Shown here one piece after another: positions 5,565-12,732 of a DNA stretch of 12,978 nt (position 1 is its first letter; each line of letters opens with the position of its first letter). The stretch is from positions 1 through 12,978 of the forward strand of contig JAJRYD010000034.1 in NCBI GenBank assembly GCA_024275955.1. Reading direction: 5' to 3'. The notes under the pieces were generated by a model, which saw only the letters and a program-made list of their open reading frames with translations, was not told the origin of the DNA and did no database searches. Source of the stretch: Nitrospirota bacterium (GTDB lineage: Bacteria; Nitrospinota_A; UBA7883; JACRGQ01). The position numbers and the translations under genes were made by a program.

Positions 5565-7538
5565 ATGGAGAGCTGGGTATCGTTAGCTCCTTTATTTGGG
5601 GTAGTTGGTCTTGCAATAGCTGGGGGCCTCTTTATGATGATTATAAAGCAGTCTCCGGGCAATGAAAAGATGGTCGAGATAGGAGAGGCTATCCATGACG
5701 GGGCGATGGTCTTTCTCAAAGCCGAGTATATAAGAATTGCCGTTTTTGTTGGTGTTGTATTTGTCCTTCTTTTCCTTTTTATCCATCCTAATACCTCTTT
5801 CGCTTTTCTTGGAGGTGCGCTTAGCTCTATGCTTGCCGGCTTTATAGGAATGAAAGCGGCTACTATGGCCAACGTAAGAACCTCTCAAGCGGCGAACGAA
5901 TCGGGCATGGAAAAAGCACTTCAGGTAGCTTTTTCCGGTGGCGCCGTTATGGGGCTTACCGTTGCTAGTCTTGGCCTTTTTGGTGTAGGCGTTATGATGC
6001 TTCTTGCAGGCAAGGAAAACTTCAGCGCGGTGCAGTATTTCAGCGGGTTTGCGATGGGCGGAAGCTCGATAGCACTTTTTGCCCGTATAGGCGGCGGTAT
6101 CTTTACCAAAGCGGCCGATGTCGGTTCCGATCTCGTAGGCAAAATCGAAGCAGGTATTCCAGAAGACGACCCAAGAAACCCAGGCGTTATAGCCGATAAT
6201 GTCGGCGACAACGTTGGCGATGTTGCCGGAATGGGCGCTGATATTTTCGAATCTTATGTAGGCTCCATAATAGCTACCATCACTATAGGCGCCGCTATGC
6301 AGTCTCTGCCGCATGTTGTTTTGCCGGTGATTGTTGTTATGGCCGGTCTTATCGCGTCAATAATCGGCATCGCCAGCATGAAGGTTTTCAAATCTGTCGG
6401 CGCGGCGGAACTGCTTCGGTATACCGCCATTTTTTCGGCGGTTTTGCTTTTAGTTGTTTCATACTTTATTGTCGGCGGTCTTGGGCTTGGTACCGGCGTG
6501 TTTTGGGCGCTTGTGCTTGGAACTGTAGCTGGCGTATCTATCGGGCTTGTTACCGAGTACTACACAGGAATGTTCGGCCCTGTTAAGAAGATTGCCAAGG
6601 CGTGCCAGACAGGCCCTGCGACGACGATAATCACAGGTTTCGCTATCGGTCTTGAGAGTACCGCCCTTCCGGTTATTATAATCGCGCTTGCCACTTTCGG
6701 CTCCGCACAGCTTGCCGGCCTTTACGGCATAGGGCTTGCCGCTGTCGGCATGCTCGCTACTGTAGGTATTACAATGAGTGTAGATGCTTACGGGCCGGTA
6801 GCAGATAACGCCGGCGGTATTTCGGAAATGGCAGGCCTTGGGCCAGATACAAGAAAAATTACCGATTCGCTTGACGCTGTTGGAAACACTACGGCGGCTA
6901 TAGGCAAAGGTTTTGCGATAGGCTCTGCCGCGCTTACGGCTCTCGCTCTTTTCTCGGCATACGCGAGCGCTGTCGGTCTTGAGTCTATTAACCTTCTAAA
7001 CCCTACAACCGTCGTTGGGCTTTTCTTCGGCGGTCTTATTCCGTTTCTTATAGCGGCTTTTACCATGACATCGGTTGGTAAGGCGGCTATGGCTATGGTC
7101 GAGGAGATACGGCGTCAGTTCCGCGAGATACCAGGCCTTATGGAAGGAACAGCAAAGCCGGATTCATCGAGATGTATAGAGATATCGACCGAAGCTTCGC
7201 TAAGGGAGATGGTACTGCCGGCTCTTATAGGTGTTTGCGCGCCGATACTTGTAGGTATTGTTTTTGGTAAAGAGGCTCTTGGAGGCATGCTTGCCGGCGC
7301 CACGCTTTCCGGCGTGCTTTTGGCGCTTCTTATGGCTAACAGCGGCGGAGCGTGGGATAACGCGAAGAAATATATAGAGCAGGGACACTTTGGCGGTAAA
7401 GGCTCCGACGCGCACCATGCCGCTGTCACTGGCGATACCGTGGGCGATCCGTTTAAAGATACTTCCGGCCCGGCGCTTAATATCGTTATTAAACTTATGT
7501 CTATTGTCGCGCTGGTTATAGCGCCGATTTTGGCTTAA
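5565..7538 (+). CDS. hppA: Membrane-bound, ion-pumping pyrophosphatase
   Basis: An integral membrane pyrophosphatase that hydrolyses PPi and drives H+ and/or Na+ across the inner membrane. It is 657 residues, normal for prokaryotic forms, with about 16 hydrophobic segments. PPi/Mg sites are intact: [11 protein letters not shown] at 185–195, DNVGDNVGD at 211–219, [10 protein letters not shown] at 414–423 and [14 protein letters not shown] at 623–636. [10 protein letters not shown] at 440–449 has Ala444 and Gly447, where K+-independent enzymes carry Lys and Thr, so the K+-dependent class is inferred. That class contains both Na+ and H+ pumps, and I cannot decide between them. It sits 8 bp behind pth, a place often taken by ychF, and pulls PPi-releasing biosynthesis forward while conserving energy. 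Confidence 0.96.
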   Translation: MESWVSLAPLFGVVGLAIAGGLFMMIIKQSPGNEKMVEIGEAIHDGAMVFLKAEYIRIAVFVGVVFVLLFLFIHPNTSFAFLGGALSSMLAGFIGMKAATMANVRTSQAANESGMEKALQVAFSGGAVMGLTVASLGLFGVGVMMLLAGKENFSAVQYFSGFAMGGSSIALFARIGGGIFTKAADVGSDLVGKIEAGIPEDDPRNPGVIADNVGDNVGDVAGMGADIFESYVGSIIATITIGAAMQSLPHVVLPVIVVMAGLIASIIGIASMKVFKSVGAAELLRYTAIFSAVLLLVVSYFIVGGLGLGTGVFWALVLGTVAGVSIGLVTEYYTGMFGPVKKIAKACQTGPATTIITGFAIGLESTALPVIIIALATFGSAQLAGLYGIGLAAVGMLATVGITMSVDAYGPVADNAGGISEMAGLGPDTRKITDSLDAVGNTTAAIGKGFAIGSAALTALALFSAYASAVGLESINLLNPTTVVGLFFGGLIPFLIAAFTMTSVGKAAMAMVEEIRRQFREIPGLMEGTAKPDSSRCIEISTEASLREMVLPALIGVCAPILVGIVFGKEALGGMLAGATLSGVLLALLMANSGGAWDNAKKYIEQGHFGGKGSDAHHAAVTGDTVGDPFKDTSGPALNIVIKLMSIVALVIAPILA

Positions 7539-7563
7539 CCGGCTTTAGGCAGGAATTTTTAGA

Positions 7564-8091
7564 GTGGTTGCGGAGGCTGTTTTGGAAAAAAAAGCAAACG
7601 TTGTTGCTGTCGATATTTACGATATCGACATAGACAGCGGGTACGAGCTTTCGCTTAACAGCCCGGCTAACCTGTTTTTCGATACTGTCAATGTTGCCGG
7701 TTCACTCAAAGCGGAGCTTTCTTTCACCCGTAACGACGAAGATATATACGTTTTGGGCAAGGCGAGTGTCCGGCTAAAGGCAGAATGTGGCCGTTGCCTG
7801 AACCAGTTTGAACTGCCTGTGGAGGTTGATATACAGACTGCCTTTTTCCCTGAGGAAAAGGTTGGAGAGGATGAAGACTCTTACACTTACAAAGGTGATA
7901 GTATAGATGTCTTGCCGATGCTTTGCGAGCAGTTGCTTTTGCAGATGCCGCTTAGGACGGTTTGCGGCGAGGAGTGTAAAGGGCTTTGCCCAAGTTGCGG
8001 GAAAAATTTGAATAAGGGCGGCTGTGGTTGCTCTACGGATGCCGTGGACGGTAGGTTCGCGGTTTTAAAAAAGCTAAAAGAGAAACAGTAG
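7564..8091 (+). CDS. DUF177 (YceD-like) protein with Cys-rich C-terminus
   Basis: A DUF177/YceD family protein, 175 residues. The family is widely found just before rpmF and has been linked to 23S rRNA metabolism. CGRC lies at 75–78. The C-terminal half has Cys at 134, 138, 142, 145, 154 and 156, including LCPSCG, probably a zinc-binding tail that E. coli YceD has in reduced form. Two starts are possible: GTG at 7564 with AGGA 9 nt upstream, or in-frame TTG at 7582 with a stronger GGAGG 5 nt upstream, giving 169 residues. It is followed by rpmF after 13 bp. Confidence 0.88.
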   Translation: MVAEAVLEKKANVVAVDIYDIDIDSGYELSLNSPANLFFDTVNVAGSLKAELSFTRNDEDIYVLGKASVRLKAECGRCLNQFELPVEVDIQTAFFPEEKVGEDEDSYTYKGDSIDVLPMLCEQLLLQMPLRTVCGEECKGLCPSCGKNLNKGGCGCSTDAVDGRFAVLKKLKEKQ

Positions 8092-8104
8092 AGAGGTAAA
8101 TGAA

Positions 8105-8287
8105 ATGCCAGTACCAAAGAAGAAAACTTCCAAAAGCAAACGGGGAATGCGCCGTTCGCACGATGCGCTGACGCAGGTGAATGTGTCGGTCTGCCCCAAC
8201 TGTCAAGAGCCTAAATTGCCGCACAAGGTATGCCTTAGCTGTGGTTTTTACGGCGACAAGGAAGTAATCTCAGTAGAAGAAGAATAG
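8105..8287 (+). CDS. rpmF: Large ribosomal subunit protein bL32
   Basis: A 60-residue ribosomal protein of the large subunit. The basic N-terminus [20 protein letters not shown] is diagnostic for L32. A zinc ribbon with paired CxxC motifs follows (CPNC and CLSC, around residues 30 and 43–46). The acidic tail ends in EEE. An AGAGG ribosome-binding site lies 8 nt before the ATG. Its stop codon directly abuts the plsX ATG with no spacer, so coupled translation is likely. The rpmF–plsX–fabH order is widely conserved and ties ribosome supply to lipid synthesis. Confidence 0.96.
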   Translation: MPVPKKKTSKSKRGMRRSHDALTQVNVSVCPNCQEPKLPHKVCLSCGFYGDKEVISVEEE

Positions 8288-9379
8288 ATGAAAATTGCCG
8301 TTGATGCCATGGGGGGCGATAACGCTCCCTCTGCCATAGTGGAGGGCGCGGTGTTGGCGGCAAAAGAGTGCGGTTGCGAGGTTCTTCTCGTTGGCCAAAG
8401 CGGTATCGTGGAGGCCGAGCTGGCGCGGCACGATATTTCTACCCTTTCCATAAAAGTGGTTCACGCGTCAGAAATTGTAACAATGGACGATAGCCCGTCT
8501 CTCGCCTACAGAAAGAAAAAAGATTCCTCCATAATGGTCGGCACCCGCCTTGTAAAAGAAGGAAGCGCCGATGCTTTTGTCAGCGCCGGCAATACCGGAG
8601 CTGTTATGGCTCATGGCACGCTTTTGTTAAGACATATACCCGGCATAAGCAGGGCCGCTATTTCCGTCATGCTTCCGACGCAGACAGGGTGGTCGCTACT
8701 GCTCGATGCGGGGGCGAATGTAGACTGCAAACCGCAGACTCTTTTCGAGTTTGGAATTATGGGTTCTATCTACGCTTCCCACGTTATGAAAAAAGATCTC
8801 CCGTCTACCGGCCTTTTGAATATCGGCGAGGAAGATGGAAAAGGAAACGAAATATCGAAGCTTGCCGGCTCTATGCTAAGGCAAAGCTCCATAAACTTTA
8901 TAGGCAACGTGGAGGCGAAGGAGGTTTATCGGGGTACTACCGACGTAATAGTCTGCGACGGGTTCGTCGGCAATGTAACGCTGAAGGTAAGCGAATCGGT
9001 TGCCGAAATGTTTACAAAGGCGCTTAAAGGTATATTTTCCAAAGATTGGAGATCGAAGCTGGCCTACCTGCTTATCCGTTCCCATCTCGATGAGTTTAAG
9101 CGCAGAATCGACTACCATGAGTATGGTGGCGCTCCTCTTTTGGGGCTTAACGGAACAGTTTTCATCTGTCACGGTTCCTCTAAGGCGAGGTCTATCAAAA
9201 ACGCGATAAAGCATGCTGGAGAGTTTGTGGGCGATAAGGTAAACGATTCTATACGCGAAGGAATGGAAAAAAATATAGAGATAGAAAAGGCGCTGGAGAA
9301 AAAAGAGGGGCTTTGGGACCAGATAAAGAAAAGTATCAATCCTTCCGGTTTTCAGGAAAAGACAAAGGATGACGAGTAG
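8288..9379 (+). CDS. plsX: Phosphate acyltransferase PlsX
   Basis: PlsX converts acyl-ACP and phosphate to acyl-phosphate, the donor for PlsY in making lysophosphatidic acid, the first step of phospholipid synthesis. It works as a peripheral membrane enzyme. The 363-residue protein begins MKIAVDAMGGDNAP, as the family does, and has the conserved AGNTGA at 100–105 and DAGANVDC at 140–147. A charged C-terminal tail (about 320–363) exceeds the core fold. The start abuts the rpmF stop and no strong ribosome-binding site is seen, which suggests reinitiation. fabH follows within a few bases. Confidence 0.96.
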   Translation: MKIAVDAMGGDNAPSAIVEGAVLAAKECGCEVLLVGQSGIVEAELARHDISTLSIKVVHASEIVTMDDSPSLAYRKKKDSSIMVGTRLVKEGSADAFVSAGNTGAVMAHGTLLLRHIPGISRAAISVMLPTQTGWSLLLDAGANVDCKPQTLFEFGIMGSIYASHVMKKDLPSTGLLNIGEEDGKGNEISKLAGSMLRQSSINFIGNVEAKEVYRGTTDVIVCDGFVGNVTLKVSESVAEMFTKALKGIFSKDWRSKLAYLLIRSHLDEFKRRIDYHEYGGAPLLGLNGTVFICHGSSKARSIKNAIKHAGEFVGDKVNDSIREGMEKNIEIEKALEKKEGLWDQIKKSINPSGFQEKTKDDE

Positions 9380-9383
9380 CCAA

Positions 9384-10361
9384 ATGAGAGCGGTAATAGC
9401 CGGTACCGGGCGTTTTCTTCCCGAAAAGATTTTGACAAACGCCGACCTTGAGCAGATGGTAGAGACATCCAACCAGTGGATAATGGAGCGCACCGGCATA
9501 AAGGAAAGGCATATAGCGGCCGAAAATGTTTCGGCTTCCGACCTTGCGGTGCCGGCGGCAAAAGAGGCTCTTAAAAAAGCCGGTATGAAAGCGGAAGATA
9601 TAGAGCTGATACTGGTAGGAACCTCCACGCCCGATATGTATTTTCCCTCTACCGCCTGTTTTGTACAGGCAAAGCTCGGCGCGTCTAAAGCTGTGGCGTT
9701 CGATATTCTCGCGGCATGTTCCGGTTTCGTTTACGGCCTTACAACGGCGAACCAGTATATCGCTTCGGGCATGTATAAAAACGCTCTGGTTATAGGCGCA
9801 GAGGTTTATTCCAGTATTATCGACTGGGAAGACAGAACTACCTGTGTTCTCTTTGGCGATGGCGCCGGCGCTGTCGTGCTTAAAGCTAAAGAGGGGACGG
9901 CCGGAATCCTTTCCACCCATATCTATTCCGACGGCACTAAGGCCGACTACCTGCAGGCGCCGGGAGGCGGTAGCGCGAACCGTTTTACACAGCAGTTTTT
10001 AGACGAAAAAAAATACCGGCTAGAGATGATAGGCAACAGAACCTTCAAGGTCGCCATCAAGATGATGGTAGAAGCGGCGCAGACAGCTATGAAACATAAC
10101 GGCGTGGAAGCGTCCGACATAAAACTGGTAATACCGCATCAGGCGAATAAACGGATAATTGATATGGTAGCCAAGCAGCTTGGTTTAGATGGGTCGCTTT
10201 TCTATATGAACATAGAGCATGTAGGCAATACCGCGGCGGCCTCTATACCTATAGCTCTAGATGAAGCGTTGAAAGAGGGAAGGGCCGGTAAAGGCGACCT
10301 TATTTTGATGGTAGCTTTCGGCGGCGGCTTTACATGGGGGTCAGCGCTTATTCGCCTCTAG
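9384..10361 (+). CDS. fabH: Beta-ketoacyl-ACP synthase III
   Basis: FabH condenses acetyl-CoA with malonyl-ACP to start type II fatty-acid synthesis. I choose ATG 9384 (325 residues) because it places the catalytic triad at Cys112 (AACSGF), His252 (PHQAN) and Asn282 (HVGNTAA), with Cys112 agreeing with E. coli numbering, and because the protein then begins MRAVIAGTG as the family does. An in-frame ATG at 9369 would overlap plsX and add five residues. The C-terminal FGGGFTWGSALIRL is typical. It is last in the DUF177–rpmF–plsX–fabH run; fabD, fabG and acpP, which often follow, are not present and repeat DNA begins instead. Confidence 0.96.
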   Translation: MRAVIAGTGRFLPEKILTNADLEQMVETSNQWIMERTGIKERHIAAENVSASDLAVPAAKEALKKAGMKAEDIELILVGTSTPDMYFPSTACFVQAKLGASKAVAFDILAACSGFVYGLTTANQYIASGMYKNALVIGAEVYSSIIDWEDRTTCVLFGDGAGAVVLKAKEGTAGILSTHIYSDGTKADYLQAPGGGSANRFTQQFLDEKKYRLEMIGNRTFKVAIKMMVEAAQTAMKHNGVEASDIKLVIPHQANKRIIDMVAKQLGLDGSLFYMNIEHVGNTAAASIPIALDEALKEGRAGKGDLILMVAFGGGFTWGSALIRL

Positions 10362-10599
10362 CCAGCATCGGATAAGCTTCGTCCTGCTTCGTTGCACTCG
10401 ACCTCGCTTAGGTCACGCAAGAAACCTGCGCTCCCTTCACTCGTTACTTCGCGCGCCTTGCACTACTCGCCTCTCCTTCGCTGGAACCGAGCATCAGCCA
10501 GACACAAATTGGTACAAAACGATTTTGGAGAGTTCCTTTTATTCGTGTAAGCTGGAAGGGAGGCAGTTCTCTTAACCATATTTTTCAGGAGGTATGAAA
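10362..10599. other. Gene-free spacer with degenerate repeats
   Basis: No coding frame is supported between fabH and the CDGSH gene. The first about 140 bp are C/T-rich on the plus strand, with recurring 'CTTCG', 'GTTGCACTCG' and 'TTGCACTACTCG' motifs. It holds a hairpin GACCT-CGCTT-AGGTC (10400–10414) and one copy of a 23-bp direct repeat. The ribosome-binding site AGGAGG (10587–10592) of the next gene is at the right end. A promoter for that gene must lie here, but I see no clear one. Confidence 0.5.
10454..10476 (+). repeat. 23-bp direct repeat, copy 1
   Basis: Begins CGCCTTGCACTACTCG and is identical to 11000–11022 over 23 bp. The flanks diverge, though both copies are C/T-rich and are followed by a related tail (TTCGCTGG against CGCGCTAG). 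The two copies flank the CDGSH gene. Confidence 0.7.
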
Positions 10600-10842
10600 A
10601 TGGCCGACCCTAAAATTGCAGATAAAAAACCGATGGTAATGGAGCTTGAGCCGGGCGAGTATCATTGGTGTTCTTGTGGTGAGTCGAAAACCCAGCCGTG
10701 GTGCGACGGCGCGCATACCGAAAAAGGCGAGTTTGAGCCTACGCGGTTTGAGATAAAAGAAAAGACTACGTCGGCTATATGCATGTGCAGGCATACCAAA
10801 AACCGGCCGTTCTGCGACGGTAGCCACGCCAAGCTTGGCTAG
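10600..10842 (+). CDS. Tandem CDGSH iron–sulfur domain protein
   Basis: An 80-residue protein with two zinc-finger-like CDGSH domains, each able to bind a [2Fe-2S] cluster through three Cys and one His. The first reads CSCGESKTQPWCDGAH (24–39) and the second CMCRHTKNRPFCDGSH (61–76). Bacterial tandem-CDGSH proteins are small, soluble, redox-active proteins of poorly known role; electron or cluster transfer is likely. I use ATG 10600, 7 nt after AGGAGG, rather than ATG 10594, which is too close. The gene stands alone, with its own terminator, and is flanked by repeats. Confidence 0.9.
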   Translation: MADPKIADKKPMVMELEPGEYHWCSCGESKTQPWCDGAHTEKGEFEPTRFEIKEKTTSAICMCRHTKNRPFCDGSHAKLG

Positions 10843-10843
10843 T

Positions 10844-10858
10844 CCACGCATGGCGTGG
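10844..10858. repeat. CCACGC-family hairpin after the CDGSH stop
   Basis: CCACGC-ATG-GCGTGG, a perfect 6-bp stem with a 3-nt loop, one base after the stop codon. The placement is the same as the related hairpin directly after argB (1272–1288). Confidence 0.6.
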
Positions 10859-10860
10859 GG

Positions 10861-10892
10861 CAATCTGCTTGCCAAGCGGCAGACTGTTTTTT
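10861..10892 (+). terminator. Rho-independent terminator of the CDGSH gene
   Basis: CAATCTGC (10861–10868) pairs with GCAGACTG (10879–10886) with one A·C mismatch, followed at once by six T (10887–10892). This is the clearest intrinsic terminator in the window. An alternative inner pairing CTTG/CAAG (10868–10876) exists. Confidence 0.65.
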
Positions 10893-10915
10893 AGTATTTC
10901 TCAATTTTTGCCAAT

Positions 10916-10938
10916 AGCTGTTGCCGCCTTAACGGCGG
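10916..10938. repeat. Solo MITE end (AGCTGTTGCC) with GC hairpin
   Basis: AGCTGTTGCC at 10916–10925 is identical to the left end of MITE-like copy 1 (151–160). It overlaps a small hairpin CCGCC (10924–10928)/GGCGG (10934–10938). The same motif appears inverted at 11222–11230, so 10916–11231 may be one larger or nested element. Confidence 0.5.
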
Positions 10939-10999
10939 GGCGTTTGCGGCGCGACTACTAAATTGAATTAGCTTGCCTGCGCCCTCGCTTTTTATCATC

Positions 11000-11022
11000 C
11001 GCCTTGCACTACTCGCCTCTCC
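11000..11022 (+). repeat. 23-bp direct repeat, copy 2
   Basis: Identical over 23 bp to 10454–10476 and in the same orientation, about 546 bp apart. Confidence 0.7.
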
Positions 11023-11060
11023 CGCGCTAGTAACTTTTTTAGCTGATACTGGATAGCGCC

Positions 11061-11084
11061 CCACCCACGCAATGCGTGAGGTGG
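11061..11084. repeat. CCACGC-family hairpin
   Basis: CCACCCACGC (11061–11070) pairs with GCGTGAGGTGG (11074–11084) across AAT, with one bulge. It lies just left of MITE-like copy 2. The surrounding 10893–11104 shows no supported gene. Confidence 0.55.
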
Positions 11085-11104
11085 TAGCGGTGAACATACA
11101 AAAA

Positions 11105-11233
11105 GGGACTATTTCCCAAAGAGTTTTTTGAGCATTTTATGGAAAAGTTAATTTTCTAGCTTCTTAAAAATAGAGCCTTTAGGGATTGGTAATTTGTAGA
11201 AAAATCAAATTTATCTCATTAGGCAACAGCCCC
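11105..11233. repeat. MITE-like element, copy 2 (diverged)
   Basis: About 129 bp, aligning along its whole length with 150–279. Shared blocks include GAGCATTTTA, AAAATCAAATTTA (11201–11213) and the right end GGCAACAGC (11222–11230). The left end (GGGACTATTTCC) has decayed relative to the right end. As with copy 1, a TGGCTCCACGC hairpin follows to the right (11306–11325). Confidence 0.55.
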
Positions 11234-11305
11234 AAAAACGGTTTAGGTTTTTAAGAGAAATATCTTCACCGCTGGCCATTCGACATGCTCATGGCAGGCG
11301 ACCAC

Positions 11306-11353
11306 TGGCTCCACGCTCTGCGTGGCTGTGAGAGCCGCCTCACCTGCAAGGTG
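11306..11353. repeat. Two 3-nt-loop hairpins
   Basis: CCACGC-TCT-GCGTGG (11311–11325), preceded by TGGCT as at 325–329, and CACCT-GCA-AGGTG (11341–11353). They end 5 bp before the stop of the minus-strand ORF. Between 11234 and 11305 I see nothing else. Confidence 0.55.
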
Positions 11354-11358
11354 CGTGG

Positions 11359-11715
11359 TTACCAAAAGCGGTTTTTGCGGTAATGTTCTTTTATCCTCGG
11401 GTAGCGGTAAGGCGGCGTTTCGTGGATGAAATGGATGAAGTAGTCTCTCGCCACAGTTATGTTGTCGCCGTTTTCCCTGTCGTGAATGTCTTTATAAAAG
11501 GCTATAAGGTCGTGTTTTTTTGAAATCTTTTTCGGGCTAAAGGGGCGTGCCGCCTTCAGGAGAAATTTTAGCATTATTTTCTCATCGCCGGAACCTGCGT
11601 TGCCTTTGTACGGTTTGCCGCACAGAAGGCGTGCTATTTCTGTCAGGGTCAGCTCTTCCGGCAGTTTTTGGTAGTGTGTCAGTTTGAATTTCAGTGGTTT
11701 CCCCTCCTTTCTCAA
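11359..11715 (-). CDS. Unrecognised small basic protein, start uncertain
   Basis: An open frame of up to 118 residues, basic and soluble, with no signal peptide or membrane helix. I do not recognise the family. It contains 'LPEELTLTEIARLLCG', resembling a helix-turn-helix start but not enough to call, and an aromatic/basic C-terminus (PPYRYPRIKEHYRKNRFW). The longest form starts at a TTG inside the hairpin of the palindromic element at 11700–11806. A CTG at 11694 has a GGAGG 8 nt upstream, and the first ATG is only at residue 48. The natural 5' end may have been replaced by the repeat, leaving a decaying gene. Codon usage resembles the neighbours. Confidence 0.4.
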   Translation of the reverse strand: MRKEGKPLKFKLTHYQKLPEELTLTEIARLLCGKPYKGNAGSGDEKIMLKFLLKAARPFSPKKISKKHDLIAFYKDIHDRENGDNITVARDYFIHFIHETPPYRYPRIKEHYRKNRFW

Positions 11716-11806
11716 AGGAGTGGACTGAGGGGTGGTGCCACTTTAAGGGTAACCCCTTCGTCCCGTATTTGCGGGGCACCTCCTCTTCCGCTTCGCAAGG
11801 GGAGGA
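11700..11806. repeat. Composite palindromic intergenic element
   Basis: A nested set of pairings: CTCCTTT-CTC-AAAGGAG (11704–11720), AAGGG-TAAC-CCCTT (11745–11758), CCCG/CGGG (11762–11765/11772–11775), the enclosing GGTGCC/GGCACC (11734–11739/11775–11780), and CCTCCTCTT/AAGGGGAGG (11779–11787/11797–11805, one G·T). This compact stem-loop array resembles REP/BIME-like or structured-RNA repeats that occur in many copies in some genomes. It lies between two divergently oriented genes. Confidence 0.6.
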
Positions 11807-11830
11807 CAAAGATGATTGTAATTTTCAAAC

Positions 11831-11839
11831 TGATAGAAT
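11831..11839 (+). promoter_or_regulatory. Candidate extended -10 for the secreted-protein gene
   Basis: TGATAGAAT (TGA + TAGAAT, 11834–11839), about 85 bp upstream of ATG 11924. No recognisable -35 is present. It resembles the extended -10 elements before tRNA-Gln, the HEAT gene and argB. Confidence 0.35.
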
Positions 11840-11923
11840 ACACGAGTTTTTCATCGGTTCATTTTACATCGCTTGTAATGGAATCGGAAACCGGCTAATC
11901 TCTTGTTTTTGGAGAGGTGTTTT

Positions 11924-12469
11924 ATGAAAATGCAGTTGCGAGCGCAATTCCCGCAACTTATCGTGGGGGTAGCGAGAGAATCTATAATGAAAACTGTTCC
12001 CTACATTTGGAACATCCCCCGTAGCTTTGCTACGGGTAGCTTCAAAAGTTTTGTTGCTGTTTTGTTTGCTATCCTGTTTCCGCTATCTGTCTTTGCCGCG
12101 CAGGGCGAGGATGCCGAGGACGCGCCGAAATGCAGAAGGGGGAAAGAGCTTGTCTGCTACAGGTACCATATTACCGAAGATTGGTACCAGAAATGTGAAC
12201 AGCCGATGACGCTAAAAGGCTGGAGGTCTTTACCAGAGGCGTTTCTTGTTAGGCAAGGAGCCTGCCCCAAAGTGCCGGTATGCCTGAACGAGGGCGAGGA
12301 AGATGAGGAGGAGGTAGAAGTTTATCTGCACGCCGCCGAGTATAAGAAATATTATATGCAAGGGCTTATCCCAAAGCCTGATGAAGCGGTAGGCAAAGCC
12401 TGCCCAGAGAAAGAAAAGGACAAGAAGAAATCCGGCAAGAAGAAGTCGGGTAAAAAGAAAAAGAGGTAG
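11924..12469 (+). CDS. Small secreted protein with six cysteines and a poly-Lys tail
   Basis: The family is not recognised. ATG 11924 has a strong GGAGAGG ribosome-binding site and gives 181 residues; ATG 11987 gives 160. A hydrophobic stretch KSFVAVLFAILFPLSVFA ends in a likely signal-peptidase site (VFA|AQ), so export is expected. The mature part of about 120 residues has six Cys (PKCRRG, LVCYRY, QKCEQP, GACPKVPVC, KACPEK), which may form disulphides. It also has an acidic patch (EGEEDEEEVEVY) and a strongly basic end (KKKSGKKKSGKKKKR). The segment between MKM and KSFVAV corresponds to a palindromic repeat (11935–12036). Removing it would leave a canonical short signal peptide, so the N-terminus was probably lengthened by an in-frame insertion. 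Confidence 0.6.
   Translation: MKMQLRAQFPQLIVGVARESIMKTVPYIWNIPRSFATGSFKSFVAVLFAILFPLSVFAAQGEDAEDAPKCRRGKELVCYRYHITEDWYQKCEQPMTLKGWRSLPEAFLVRQGACPKVPVCLNEGEEDEEEVEVYLHAAEYKKYYMQGLIPKPDEAVGKACPEKEKDKKKSGKKKSGKKKKR
11935..12036. repeat. Palindromic repeat inside a reading frame
   Basis: Contains GTTGCG/CGCAAC (11935–11940/11952–11957) and CCCGTAGC-TTT-GCTACGGG (12018–12036), a perfect 8-bp stem. CGCAAC…CGTGGGGGTA (11952–11971) matches the hairpin region after argB (1277–1292), and GCTACGGGT matches 351–359. It therefore belongs to the dispersed repeat set but is read through in frame. Confidence 0.5.
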
Positions 12470-12536
12470 TCTAGTTTTCTAAGATGGCGCACATCGGTAT
12501 GGGTCGTGATGTAGCCAAATTGGAATGTCTAATATT

Positions 12537-12552
12537 GGGGGTCGGCCCCCCC
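12537..12552 (+). terminator. Possible weak terminator or GC hairpin
   Basis: GGGGG (12537–12541) pairs with CCCCC across TCGG, followed by ATTTTCC. The short T-run makes this a weak terminator candidate for the secreted-protein gene. Apart from it, 12470–12693 shows no supported gene. Confidence 0.35.
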
Positions 12553-12693
12553 ATTTTCCTCGGAAGAAAATACTTAAGTGGCTTCAAACAATAAGCTCGA
12601 CAAAAAAAGTAAAGAAATCCGTCACCATTAACTAGACCTCCCTGAAAAACTCTATTGACCCTATAGGTATTGATTTAAAGTGTGAATTCTGCC

Positions 12694-12702
12694 TGCTATA
12701 AT
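12694..12702 (+). promoter_or_regulatory. Candidate extended -10 for the transposase frame
   Basis: TGCTATAAT, a consensus TATAAT (12697–12702) with the TGC extension, 30 bp upstream of ATG 12733. A TTGATT (12670–12675) lies 21 bp upstream, too far for a normal -35. Confidence 0.45.
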
Positions 12703-12732
12703 TGCAAGGAATGAGCGATTAACCCTTAAAAC

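Noticed and set aside
8876-9628. 250-codon minus-strand frame over plsX/fabH
   Set aside because: It is antisense to two clear conserved enzymes and has no family resemblance of its own.
10843-11358. CRISPR array
   Set aside because: Repeats are palindromic, irregularly spaced and diverged, with no constant repeat–spacer unit and no cas genes.
11582-11927. Overlapping short frames on both strands around 11582–11927
   Set aside because: They are low-complexity translations of the composite palindromic element.
12484-12591. 35-residue ORF MAHIGMGRD…
   Set aside because: The 'GVGPPIFLGRKYL' part faintly recalls excisionase-type helix-turn-helix proteins, but it spans the GC hairpin, has no ribosome-binding site and is too short to support.
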